This document shows, in pieces, positions 49,042 to 58,349 of a stretch of DNA of 64,000 nt (position 1 is its first letter; each line of letters begins with the position of its first letter). The notes beneath the pieces were generated by a model that saw only the letters and a program-made list of their open reading frames with translations, was not told the DNA's origin and made no database searches. This DNA comes from Goodfellowiella coeruleoviolacea. Lineage in GTDB: Bacteria > Actinomycetota > Actinomycetes > Mycobacteriales > Pseudonocardiaceae. The stretch covers positions 62,001 to 126,000 of the forward strand of contig NZ_JAMTCK010000002.1 of NCBI RefSeq assembly GCF_024171785.1, written 5' to 3'. The position numbers were made by a program, and so were the translations under genes.

Positions 49042-52000
49042 GTGAGCATCCAGTGTCCGGAGCCGGTGCAGTGGCTGCTGCCGATCGTGGTGGGGGAGAA
49101 GTGGCCACAGGGCGATGAGGACGCGATGTGGCGGCTGCGGGACGCGTGGCAGCAGGCCGCCACCGAGATGAGGCAGGTCGGCGCGGACGCCGACCAGGTC
49201 GCCGAGCGGGTGCTCGGCACCATGAGCGGCGAGGCGGCCGACAGCTTCCGCGCCTACTGGGACCAGCTCAGCTCCGGTGACCAGGCCGTGTTCGACAAGT
49301 TGGCCGAGTACGCCGACAACATGGCCAAGGCGTGCGACGAGTGCGCCACCGAGATCGAGTACGCCAAGCTGGCCATCATCGCCGCGCTGATCGCGCTGGC
49401 CATCGAACTGGCGGCGACCGCGGTGGCGTCGTTCTTCACCTTCGGCGCGGCGGCTGCTGCGGCACCGGCCGAGATCGCCGCGACCCGGGTCACCGTGCAG
49501 GTCGTGCTGCGGGTGCTGCTGCAGGCGATCAAGCGGATCTTCCTGGCCGCCCTCAAGGAGATGGCCATCGAGGTCGCCACCGACCTGGCCGTGCAGGGCG
49601 TGCAGGTGGCCAAGGGCAGCCGGGACGGCATCGACTGGGCCAAGACCGGTGAGGCCGCGGTCGGCGGCGCGGTGGGCGGTGCCATCGGCGAGGCCGCTGG
49701 CGGCCTGCTCGGCAAGGTCAGGCTCGGCGGTTCGGCCAACCCGGTCGCGGTGGGCGTCACCGAGGGGGTCAAGGGCCTGGTCGAGGGCGTGGCCACCGAC
49801 GGGCTGACCGCCGTGGTCACCGGCAACGGCGAGGAGTTCGACCTCGGTGACGCGCTGCTCGGCGCGGCCGGGGACTCCGTGCGCACCGGCGTGTCCGCCG
49901 GCCGGGAGCACCACAGGGCCGGCCTGGCCGGTGTCGGCGACATCGACATGCCGGACATGGATCTGCCGGACGGCGGTCCGGACCGGGCGTCGTCGCCGGC
50001 AACTCCACCGACAACTCCCCTGGCGCACCGGACCAGCGGCACTCCGGATCTCGCCGGTGGCGAGGCGGCCACCCCGGCGCCCGGGCACGACGTGGGCGCG
50101 CGCGCTTCGGCCGCGGTTGACACCGACAGCGGGTCGGCCACGCGACCGGCGCCTGCCACGCCAGCCGCCGCCGGGTCCGCGCCCACTGCTTCAGCGCCAA
50201 CTGTCGCAGCGCCGATCGACTCCGGGCCGGCCTCGGCCGCGCCGGCCGGTTCCGGAATGGTCGCGGACGTGAGCGCGTCGCGTGTGGACGGTCAGCCGGC
50301 CGGTGGCACCCACCAGGCCGCAGTGGCGCCGCCACTGGACGCTCCCGCGCCGACCGCCGGCCACGCGCCGGCATCCGCCACTCCGGTCGCGAGTGGCACC
50401 CCGGCCGGCGTCGGCGGCACCGGCCAGGACGCACCGGCCGCATCAGCCGCACCGGGCGCGCCGGCGGCGCAGCAGAGCGGTGGGGCGGCCACCCCCGCCG
50501 GTGGCGCGCCGAGCAGCAGTGGCGGGGCGGTGGCCAGCAGCCCGACAACGGGTGGCGGTGGATCGACCGTCACCGGCCCGGCTCCGTCGAGTTCGGGCGG
50601 CTACGGCAGCGCGAGCGGTGGCAGCGGGTCATCCGGGGCCGCGGTGTCGTCCGGATCGGCTGCCGGTGGCCCCGGCGGGACCGGCACGCCGACCGGTGGC
50701 TCCACCACCGGCGCCACGCCGGCCGACGGTCGGGCGTCCTCGGGGGGCTTTGGCAGTGCGGCCAGTGCCTCGGGTGGCTACGGCAGCGCGAGTGGTGGCT
50801 CGTCGAGTGGGTCCTCGGGCGGCTACGGCAGTGCCGCTGCCGGGTACGGCTACGCCCCCGGGCAGGGCATGCCCGGGGGCACCGGACAGCGCCCACCCGG
50901 TGGCCAGCCGGGCGGCTTCGGCCCGATGGGTTCGGCACCGGCTGCATTCGGGCCGATGGGATCAGGGGCGGCGGATTTCGGTCCCCGGGGGTCGGCACCG
51001 GCCGATTTCGGTCCGGTTGGCTCGACGCCGAACGGCTTCGGTCCCCGGGGGTCGGCTCCAGGTGAGTTCGGCCCGGCGGGCTCGGCATCGGACGGCTTCG
51101 GTCCCCGGGGGTCGGTTGATCCCGGCCCCGCCGGAACCGGACCGACCGATGCCGGCCAACGGCAGCCGGCTGGCCGGCCGACCGGGCCTGCGCCGATCAG
51201 CCCGGCACCGGGTGGTTTCGGCCCGACGGGGTCCCCGCCGGTCGACTTCGGGCCGACCGGTTCAGGCGCGCCCGCCTTCGGGCCGGCCGGGTCCGCGCCT
51301 GCCAGTTTCGGTCCTGCCGGCTCCGGCCCTGCTGGGTCCACTGTGGACTTCGGCCCACGGGGCTCCGCACCGACTGACTTCGGGCCGACGGGCACCGCTC
51401 CCGCTGATTTCGGGCCTGCCGGCGCATCCGCTTCCGCGACCCAGACCCAGGGTTCGGGCGGGCCAGGTGTCCCACTGGCACCGGGTGGACCGGGTACCGC
51501 CCCTGGCGCGGGCGTGCCGCGCGGGCGGGGCGAGGACTTCGGTCCTGGCTGGCAGCAGGGTCCGGCCGGGGCGGGGATGCCACCGCGGCAGGCCGGACCG
51601 TTCGGCGGAGCCGGCGTGCCACCGAGGACCGGGCCTGGTGGCCGGTCGCCGCAACCCGGGGCGGTGCCGCCTGGCGGACCGACCGGGCCAGGACCTCGTC
51701 CGGCGAACCAGGTGCCGCGCGCCGGCGGCCCACTGCCGCAGCAGCAGTCCGGGCCGGCACGGCACCCGGGGCAGCCAGGCCGACCAGGCCCTGGCGGCCA
51801 CCCCGTCACGCCGCCCGCGCGCCCAACCGGACCGGGCCAGGCGTGGCCGCCGGCAGCTCGTCCCGGACAGCCGGGGCCCGGCGGCCAGCCGCACCCGGGT
51901 CACCCGCCACAGGGTTACCGACCGCACGGCCAGCCACCGCGCGGGCCCATGCCCGGCCAGCCGCACGCCGGGAACGTGCCCTGGCAGCAGGGGCCCTACC

Positions 52001-54108
52001 AGCCGGGACCGGCCGGTCCGTGGGGGCCGGTGCCGCCGCGCGCCGGCATGGCACCGCCACCGCATCCCCAGCCAGGACCGGGCCGGGCGCCAGGGGGCGT
52101 GCCCGTGCAGCGCCCGCACCACGGGCAACCCGCTGGCAACGCACTTCCGCCGGTCCAACGCCGGCCGCCGCTGGCCGGCCCGCCCACCCCGCACCCGGCC
52201 GCTCGTCCCGGTGGCCCGCAGGCCGTGCGGCCGCACCCCGGGCAGCCCGGGCCGGACCAGGTGCGGCCAGCAGCACCACCGACCCAGGCCCGGCCACCCG
52301 CTGGCCCGCACCCCGGGCAGCACCCTGGTGGGCAACCCGGCCCGCTGTCCACTCCGGACACTGCACGGCCACCGGTTTCCGACTCGCCCGAGCAGGCACC
52401 GAAGCAGAGTCAGCCGGCGGCGGACACGCCAACCCCGGTGCACCCGCGGCCGGACCACGACACCGCGCCCGCGCCGCAGCACCAGCCGGACCCCGTCCAG
52501 CCCGTCGCGGCCGAGCAGCCGGCACCGGGGCAGCGGCCGAGGGTCGAGGCCGAGCCGCTCCTCCAGGACGAGCCCTACCTCGGCAACCCCAACCACCAGG
52601 CCACGGCCGAGGACTTCGCCGTGCTCCGCGCGGACCGGGACGTGGTCGGCCTGATGGATCACATCGCGGCGGAGAAGCTGGCGCAGCCGGAGTTCGCCAA
52701 CGTGCCCCGCGACGAGCTGTTCGCCGTGCACGCCTACACCCGCCACGGGATGTACGAGAAGGTGAACAAGGCGCTGCGCGAGGGCACGAACCTGGACATC
52801 TACCGGCACCACGCGAGCGCGGTCGCCTCCGGGCTGAAGCACATGCCCGTGCACCGGGGTGAGGTGGTCCGGCGCATGGGCCTCACCGGCAAGGCCGCCG
52901 AGTTCGCCGCCGCGCACTACCAGGTCGGCCAGGTGGTCGTGGAGACGCAGTTCACCAGCAGCTCCTATGTGGACGACAAGAACCGGGACAGCGCCTTCAA
53001 GCAGCCGAACTACGACATCAAGCTGACGATCGCGTCCAAGACGGGGCGCAACATCTCCGGCATCGCGAGTTCCCGCGCCGAGCGGGAGGTGCTGCACGCG
53101 CCCGGCACGCAGCTGTTGGTGCGCCGCAACGAGATCGTCGAAGTGCGCGACCCGTTCGGCAGGCCAAAGCTCGAACGGCACATCGAAGCCGAGGAGATCA
53201 CCCCTGACTCACCCCACTACCTGGCCCCCGACCAGGCGCGGGAGCGGATCGCGGAGCGGCGGGAGCGCACGGCGGTCGAGGCCAGGGTGCTCAAGGAACT
53301 GGACGCGCTGAAGGCGGAGATGGCCGCCCAGCGCGGCGGACGGAGTTCCTCGGGCATTGACCCGTCACGGCTGGGCGGGCCGGTGTCGGCCAGCAGCGAC
53401 CAGGGCGGCGGGGACCAGGGCGGCGACCACGGTGGTGACGTTGGACACGGCGTCGGTTCTCCGGTGGTGGCGAACCAACCGGACCAGCCGGAGACAGCGG
53501 CCGAGTCGGTGTCCGCCGAGCCCGATCGCGAGGTCGGGCAGGTTCCGGAGTCGGAGTGGTCCAGCATCTGCAGGTCGACCAACCCGCCAGCCGAACCGGC
53601 GATCCACGCCGAGGCCGCGATGGACGATCCCGAGACGCACGTGCGCCTGCTGCTGGAGAAGTACCCGGAGCTGCGCAGGGTGAACGGGGACAATGTGGAC
53701 GGAGAGGACGCCTACCAGGAGGGCTACCACACCAACTGCACGCGGTGCGTGGTCACCTACGAACGCCGGCTGGCCGGGGAGGACGTGGAGGCGGAACCGC
53801 TGGCCCCGGAACGGGTGGACAAGGAGGGCACGCTCGACTACGTGCAGCAGCACCTCGGCGGGGAACGCACCGAGCACCGGGACTTCGACGAGGTCATCCG
53901 GATCATGCGGGACCGCCCGGACGGCTCGCGCGCGGTGCTCGGCTTCAGGTACGGGGCGGAGAAGAACGGCATGCGGCCCGGCCACGTGGTGACGGTGGTC
54001 AAGGACAGCTTCGGCGTCGCGTTCATCGACCCGCAGACCGGTACGCTTGCCCGGCTCAGGCCCGACGCCGTGCAACTGGAACTGCTCTCCTACCAGCCCG
54101 CCGCGTGA
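49042..54108 (+). CDS. Two-domain polymorphic toxin (ADP-ribosyltransferase-like plus papain-fold)
   Basis: A 1688-residue protein. Residues 1-105 are a WXG/LXG-like helical export domain, 106-150 a hydrophobic stretch (AKLAIIAALIALAIELAATA), 150-300 small and Gly-rich. Residues about 310-1170 are a very long Ala/Gly/Pro linker with FGP repeats. Residues about 1173-1390 look like an Arg-Ser-Glu class ADP-ribosyltransferase: VHRGE (Arg, about 1272), TSSSY (STS-like, about 1305), and ERE (about 1346-1348) as the ExE pair. The last 130 residues form a papain-fold deamidase-type domain (Tox-PL1-like): Cys1566 and Cys1569 in NCTRCVV, His1648 in GHVVTVV, and Asp near 1666 in FIDPQTG. Two catalytic modules in one toxin match two antidote-type genes immediately downstream. 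Domain calls rest on motif recognition only. Confidence 0.85.
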   Translation: MSIQCPEPVQWLLPIVVGEKWPQGDEDAMWRLRDAWQQAATEMRQVGADADQVAERVLGTMSGEAADSFRAYWDQLSSGDQAVFDKLAEYADNMAKACDECATEIEYAKLAIIAALIALAIELAATAVASFFTFGAAAAAAPAEIAATRVTVQVVLRVLLQAIKRIFLAALKEMAIEVATDLAVQGVQVAKGSRDGIDWAKTGEAAVGGAVGGAIGEAAGGLLGKVRLGGSANPVAVGVTEGVKGLVEGVATDGLTAVVTGNGEEFDLGDALLGAAGDSVRTGVSAGREHHRAGLAGVGDIDMPDMDLPDGGPDRASSPATPPTTPLAHRTSGTPDLAGGEAATPAPGHDVGARASAAVDTDSGSATRPAPATPAAAGSAPTASAPTVAAPIDSGPASAAPAGSGMVADVSASRVDGQPAGGTHQAAVAPPLDAPAPTAGHAPASATPVASGTPAGVGGTGQDAPAASAAPGAPAAQQSGGAATPAGGAPSSSGGAVASSPTTGGGGSTVTGPAPSSSGGYGSASGGSGSSGAAVSSGSAAGGPGGTGTPTGGSTTGATPADGRASSGGFGSAASASGGYGSASGGSSSGSSGGYGSAAAGYGYAPGQGMPGGTGQRPPGGQPGGFGPMGSAPAAFGPMGSGAADFGPRGSAPADFGPVGSTPNGFGPRGSAPGEFGPAGSASDGFGPRGSVDPGPAGTGPTDAGQRQPAGRPTGPAPISPAPGGFGPTGSPPVDFGPTGSGAPAFGPAGSAPASFGPAGSGPAGSTVDFGPRGSAPTDFGPTGTAPADFGPAGASASATQTQGSGGPGVPLAPGGPGTAPGAGVPRGRGEDFGPGWQQGPAGAGMPPRQAGPFGGAGVPPRTGPGGRSPQPGAVPPGGPTGPGPRPANQVPRAGGPLPQQQSGPARHPGQPGRPGPGGHPVTPPARPTGPGQAWPPAARPGQPGPGGQPHPGHPPQGYRPHGQPPRGPMPGQPHAGNVPWQQGPYQPGPAGPWGPVPPRAGMAPPPHPQPGPGRAPGGVPVQRPHHGQPAGNALPPVQRRPPLAGPPTPHPAARPGGPQAVRPHPGQPGPDQVRPAAPPTQARPPAGPHPGQHPGGQPGPLSTPDTARPPVSDSPEQAPKQSQPAADTPTPVHPRPDHDTAPAPQHQPDPVQPVAAEQPAPGQRPRVEAEPLLQDEPYLGNPNHQATAEDFAVLRADRDVVGLMDHIAAEKLAQPEFANVPRDELFAVHAYTRHGMYEKVNKALREGTNLDIYRHHASAVASGLKHMPVHRGEVVRRMGLTGKAAEFAAAHYQVGQVVVETQFTSSSYVDDKNRDSAFKQPNYDIKLTIASKTGRNISGIASSRAEREVLHAPGTQLLVRRNEIVEVRDPFGRPKLERHIEAEEITPDSPHYLAPDQARERIAERRERTAVEARVLKELDALKAEMAAQRGGRSSSGIDPSRLGGPVSASSDQGGGDQGGDHGGDVGHGVGSPVVANQPDQPETAAESVSAEPDREVGQVPESEWSSICRSTNPPAEPAIHAEAAMDDPETHVRLLLEKYPELRRVNGDNVDGEDAYQEGYHTNCTRCVVTYERRLAGEDVEAEPLAPERVDKEGTLDYVQQHLGGERTEHRDFDEVIRIMRDRPDGSRAVLGFRYGAEKNGMRPGHVVTVVKDSFGVAFIDPQTGTLARLRPDAVQLELLSYQPAA
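50596..50860 (+). repeat. Gly/Ser/Tyr-rich repeats in toxin linker
   Basis: Recurrent GGYGSASGG-type coding units, low-complexity and probably flexible. Confidence 0.7.
50917..51420 (+). repeat. FGP(R/M/A)GS repeats in toxin linker
   Basis: About fifteen units of roughly 10 residues (FGPRGSAPAD-type), encoded by roughly 30-bp repeats. Several copies share TTCGGTCCCCGGGGGTCGG exactly, showing recent duplication or homogenisation. Confidence 0.85.
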
Positions 54109-54136
54109 CTGTGGTTGACGGAAGAGGACATTCACG

Positions 54137-56536
54137 GTGAACAAGCAAGCGGCGATCGCGGCCGCCGAGGAGTGGCTGCGCGGCAGGTTCGGCGAGGACC
54201 TCAGGCACGGCAAGCACCGGGTCGGTGTTGAGCCGGGGACGGTGCTCACGCTGCAGGGCTGGTGCGTCCCCTACGGCTACTTCGACGCGGAGGACCCGAG
54301 CAAGCCGGGACCCGGGATCTTCCCGGCGCCGGCGGTGCTGGTGCCCGAGGACGGCCGGCCGCCGGAGCTGTACATCCCCAGGCAGGACTCGGCCGCGTCG
54401 GACAAGCCCGAGATCCCGGACTTCCAGGCCATGCCGGCCTGGCCGGAACCGTCCGAAGCGGACCACGAGATCGCCAGGGACCTGGCTGGCGGCGGCGTCG
54501 CCGTCGTCGACCCGGAGTTCTACGAGGACCTGTTCGCCCATCTCGGGGTGCCGTCCGAGGCCGTGTTCGGCTGGCGCGAGGTCGACCAGGCCGGCCAGCT
54601 CACCGGCGGTGGGTGGCGCAACGAGAACTACCGGATCGGTCCGCTGTGGCGGGGCTTCCCCATCCCGGACACGCCGCTGGACGCGCTGCTCAACTACGAG
54701 AACTGTGGTTGGTATCCCGAGGAAACGCTCATCTGGGGCATGCTCGACCTCGACGTGTACGTGCCGGCCACCAGGGACTGGACCATCAGGACCGCGCCGA
54801 CCGGCACCGATCTCAGGGCGTTGGACGTGTTCAGCTCGCGCCGCCGGCTGCCGGCGGACTGCGAGACCTGGTTCCGGGTCCGGGTTCGCGATGTCATCGC
54901 CGCCCTGCCCGATGTGCGGCTCGACATCAACCTCGGCCAGGTGCCAAGCAAGAGCTTTGTCGTGTCGGAACTCCAGTCCTATGTGGAGGCCTATCCGGCA
55001 CCGGCCGACGAGGCCGGGTACGGCTGGGTCCGGGAACAACCGGTCGAGACCAGCCCACCGGTGCAGGTGGAGATCGACCGCGTGGTCGACGACTTCGGGT
55101 TCGCCGACGCCGACCAGGCTCGGGACGCACTGGTTCGCCGACTGCGCTTCGCGTCCGGACAGGCCAGGGCGAACCAACACCCGCTGAGCGTGGACGAGTG
55201 CCTGCGCCACCTCCGGGGCTGCGCGTGGGAACTGCGCAACGAGACGCTGCCGGAGGGGGCGGAGCCGACGTGGCCGGACGACCCGGTCGGCGCCGGACTG
55301 GAACTGCGGTACGCGGAGGACGGAACCCCGCGCCCGTGTGCGCCGCACTTCGGCAAGTTCTCCCGCAACAGCCACGAGAACCACAACCTGGCGTGGCACC
55401 GGGTGGTGGGCGCGTACGTGGGCTTCGCCCTCGGTGACGCACTGGGTTCGGCCGTGGAGTTCGACTCGTGGGAGACGATCCAGGAGAAGTTCGGTCCGCA
55501 CGGACTCACCGAGCTGGCCGTCGCCTTCGACCGGCCAGGACAGATCAGTGCGCTGACCCAGCAGCTGCTGTTCTGCACCGAGGGACTGATCCGAGGCGCC
55601 GAGCCGGTCGCCGGCAAGCACCACCTCACCTCCGCGCCGCTCGCGGTCCAGCACGCCTACCAGCGCTGGCTGGTCACCCAGGGGGTGCCGTGGTCGGAGG
55701 CCGGGGGCAGGTTCGCCGCTGATCGGGCCGAGCCGGACGGCTGGCTGGTGCGGGTGCCGGAACTGGCGCACCGGCGCTCCCCCGACCTCACCACGCTGAG
55801 CACCATCCGCTCCTTTGCCCGCCGCGGCGAGATCGGTTCCCCGGAACGCCGGGTGAACAAGTCGCAGGGCGCGGCGGCCCTGCTGAGCGCGCTGCCCGCC
55901 GCGGTCGCCGCCGCACACGGCCTCGATCGAGCCGACGGCATGGAGCACGCCAGGGCCCTGGCCCTGGAACTGGCCCAGTTGACCCACGGTCACAACACGT
56001 CCACGAGGGCGGCGATGTCCCTGGCTGGGCTGATGTTCTCGCGCATGCTGGCCGAGGACACCATCCGCCCGGTGCACCTGCTGCTCCAGCCGGAGTACTC
56101 GTACTGGCAGGACAACGACTTCCAGTCCGAGCGGTCGGAGTTCCGGCGGGCGTTGCAGGAGGCCAGGGTGCGCCGGGAGCAGCGGGAGGTGCACCCCCTG
56201 GCGCAGCTCGACTCGCTGGGCGACGGCGCCACGGCCGTGTCGGTGCTGACCCGGGCCCTGTACGCGGCGAGCCGGTTCGAGACGGAGCCGGAGACCGCGC
56301 TGCTGGTGGCGGTGAACCACTCCGGCAACAGCGCGATGACCGCAGCGGTGACCGGCGCCCTGCTGGGCGCCAAGTACGGTGTGCCCGGCCTGCCCAGCCA
56401 CTGGATCGACCAGTTGGAGCTGCGCTTCCTGGTGGAGAACGTGGCCAGCGACGCGTTCTGGCACTTCAACAGGTTCAGCCCGCTGACCGTGGCCGAGCAG
56501 GCGGAGATGTGGACGCGGCGCTACCCGCGGTCCTGA
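54137..56536 (+). CDS. Immunity-type protein: Imm35/YrhB-like domain plus catalytically dead ARH
   Basis: A 799-residue protein 28 bp after the toxin, GTG 54137 with GAAGAGGA. Residues 1-85 resemble the Imm35/YrhB immunity fold, linked in the literature to papain-like toxins (GWCVPYGYFD). The middle (about 115-390) is unrecognised. Residues about 415-795 align with ADP-ribosylglycohydrolases: ALGDALGSAVEF near 434 is kept. The metal-site DDT is replaced (GQISALTQQ), the central motif reads VNKSQGAA rather than the partner's VNDSKGCG, and the C-terminal GDSDST is GNSAMT. Catalysis is therefore very unlikely. It shares QHAYQRW-TQGVPW with the next gene, so the two are paralogues. It probably binds and blocks the toxin. 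The middle domain may contribute further immunity. Confidence 0.82.
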   Translation: MNKQAAIAAAEEWLRGRFGEDLRHGKHRVGVEPGTVLTLQGWCVPYGYFDAEDPSKPGPGIFPAPAVLVPEDGRPPELYIPRQDSAASDKPEIPDFQAMPAWPEPSEADHEIARDLAGGGVAVVDPEFYEDLFAHLGVPSEAVFGWREVDQAGQLTGGGWRNENYRIGPLWRGFPIPDTPLDALLNYENCGWYPEETLIWGMLDLDVYVPATRDWTIRTAPTGTDLRALDVFSSRRRLPADCETWFRVRVRDVIAALPDVRLDINLGQVPSKSFVVSELQSYVEAYPAPADEAGYGWVREQPVETSPPVQVEIDRVVDDFGFADADQARDALVRRLRFASGQARANQHPLSVDECLRHLRGCAWELRNETLPEGAEPTWPDDPVGAGLELRYAEDGTPRPCAPHFGKFSRNSHENHNLAWHRVVGAYVGFALGDALGSAVEFDSWETIQEKFGPHGLTELAVAFDRPGQISALTQQLLFCTEGLIRGAEPVAGKHHLTSAPLAVQHAYQRWLVTQGVPWSEAGGRFAADRAEPDGWLVRVPELAHRRSPDLTTLSTIRSFARRGEIGSPERRVNKSQGAAALLSALPAAVAAAHGLDRADGMEHARALALELAQLTHGHNTSTRAAMSLAGLMFSRMLAEDTIRPVHLLLQPEYSYWQDNDFQSERSEFRRALQEARVRREQREVHPLAQLDSLGDGATAVSVLTRALYAASRFETEPETALLVAVNHSGNSAMTAAVTGALLGAKYGVPGLPSHWIDQLELRFLVENVASDAFWHFNRFSPLTVAEQAEMWTRRYPRS

Positions 56537-56552
56537 GGGGAGACGGTCGATC

Positions 56553-58133
56553 GTGGCAGGAGAAGAAACGGATCAGGGCATGGCTGGTGATTTCTGGCTG
56601 GGTGAGGACGATCTGGACACGCTGGCGCGGCTGCTGCGGGTGCGGGAGTCGGTCGACACCGGTGAGCCCTCGGCCGTGCCAGTGCCCGTCGCACTGCACC
56701 GGTACGAACTCCTGATCGGCGTTGACGAACAGGGCCGCAGGTTCCTCGCGCGCGATCCGGCGCCCCGGCTGCGGGCGGCCCAGTTGGCCGGTCCGGAGCA
56801 CTCGCCCGAGCCGGCTGGTGAGCAGGCCGCTGCCGCACCGGCGGCGGCCACGACCGCCGCGCAGGCCAACACCGACACCGGCCAGCACGCCGAAGCCCCG
56901 GCAACCGCCACTCCAGCGGCCACCGCTCAGGTGACCACTGCTCAGGAGGCGAGCGTGCCGGCGACCACCGCGCCGGTGAGCCCGCCGCCCACCGCGCCGG
57001 TGAGCCCGCCGCCCACCGCGCCGCCCACCAGTTCCCGGTTGATCGCCTCGCCCGAGTTCGTGTCCCGGTGGCGGGGGTGCCTGCTCGCCGGTGCGGTGGG
57101 TGACGCGCTGGGCGCGCCGATCGAGGGCAAGACCATGGCGGTGGTCCGGGAGACCTACGGCCCGGCCGGCCTGACCGACCTGGCGCCCGCCTACGGTGGG
57201 TTGGGCACGATCACCGACGACACGCAGATGCTGCTGTTCACCCTGGAGGGGCTGATCCGGGCGCACGTGCGGCAGCGGCTGCACGGCGCGGCCGAGCTGC
57301 GGGACGTGTTGCAGCACGCCTACCAGCGGTGGCTGCACACCCAGGGCGTCCCGTGGGAGCGGGCCAGGGGTCCGAAGTCCACTGTGGAGGCTCCGGACGG
57401 GGAACTGGTCAGCCACCGGGGGCTGCACCACCGGCGGGCGCCCGGTGCCACCTGTTTCTTCGCGCTTGAGCAGTTCGGCAAGACCGGTCAGCCCGGGACG
57501 TTCGCCAAGCCGGTGAACGACTCCAAGGGGTGTGGCGGGGTGATGCGCTCGGCCCCGGCCGCGCTGTGGTCCGATGACGTGGCCGAGGTGTTCCGGGTTG
57601 GCGCGATCAGCGCGGCGCTCACCCACGGGCACCCCAGCGGCTACCTGTCGGCCGGCGCGCTCGCGGTGCTGGTGCACCAGTTGCTGCGCGGTGCCGCCCT
57701 GCGGGACGCGCTCGACGTGGCCGTGGCCGAACTGACCGGATGGGACGGTCACGAGGAGCAGGTCAACGCGTTGGAGCAGGCGATCGATCTGTCCAGGCGG
57801 GGTGCGCCGAGCCCGGAACGCGTTGCCGAGCTGGGACACGGCGGTGTCGGGGAGAGCGCGTTGGCCATCGCGGTGTACGCGGCCACGGTCGTGGACGACC
57901 CCAACGAGGCGCTGCTCGTGTCGGTCAACCACTCCGGCGACAGCGACTCCACGGCCGCCGTGTGCGGCAACATCCTCGGCGCGCTGCACGGGGTCGGCGC
58001 GATTCGGCAGAGCTGGCTGGACGCGTTGGAGCACCGGGACATCATCGAGCGGCTCGCCGATGACGCGCTCGCCGAGTTCGGCGCGTTCCCGCCCACCACT
58101 CCGGTCTGGTACGCGCGGTATCCGGCGAGCTGA
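56553..58133 (+). CDS. ADP-ribosylglycohydrolase, catalytic motifs intact
   Basis: A 526-residue protein, GTG 56553 after GAGGGGAGA, 16 bp downstream of the paralogue. Residues 1-70 are an unrecognised small domain, 75-165 an Ala/Pro/Thr linker with an APVSPPPT duplication, and 170-525 the ARH/DraG fold. Metal-ligand motifs are complete: GDALGAPIEG near 184, ITDDTQ near 220, NDSKGCGG in the middle and HSGDSDST near 463. It should remove ADP-ribose placed by the toxin's transferase domain. It is in the toxin operon and is the expected enzymatic antidote. The linker suggests it may be tethered or partnered. Confidence 0.88.
   Translation: MAGEETDQGMAGDFWLGEDDLDTLARLLRVRESVDTGEPSAVPVPVALHRYELLIGVDEQGRRFLARDPAPRLRAAQLAGPEHSPEPAGEQAAAAPAAATTAAQANTDTGQHAEAPATATPAATAQVTTAQEASVPATTAPVSPPPTAPVSPPPTAPPTSSRLIASPEFVSRWRGCLLAGAVGDALGAPIEGKTMAVVRETYGPAGLTDLAPAYGGLGTITDDTQMLLFTLEGLIRAHVRQRLHGAAELRDVLQHAYQRWLHTQGVPWERARGPKSTVEAPDGELVSHRGLHHRRAPGATCFFALEQFGKTGQPGTFAKPVNDSKGCGGVMRSAPAALWSDDVAEVFRVGAISAALTHGHPSGYLSAGALAVLVHQLLRGAALRDALDVAVAELTGWDGHEEQVNALEQAIDLSRRGAPSPERVAELGHGGVGESALAIAVYAATVVDDPNEALLVSVNHSGDSDSTAAVCGNILGALHGVGAIRQSWLDALEHRDIIERLADDALAEFGAFPPTTPVWYARYPAS
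56969..57018 (+). repeat. 24-bp tandem duplication in ARH linker
   Basis: GCGCCGGTGAGCCCGCCGCC plus ACC occurs twice in tandem, coding APVSPPPT. Confidence 0.75.
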
Positions 58134-58349
58134 ACCGAGGATTTCCCCGCCGCCGACTGACCCCGGTGCCGGTGCTCGTCCGGACGACCAGAATTGCGGT
58201 CACCACCGGGTCGGTAGTGCGCCCGCGCCGCGGACCGTGGCGGAATTCGCCACCGCGGAACAACCGGGATGAGTGCCGCGCAACGGCTGTGCCGCCCGCG
58301 CTCGTCGGTTCCGTTTCCGCCGGGACCGAGTGGGCCGGGCGCACCGGAA

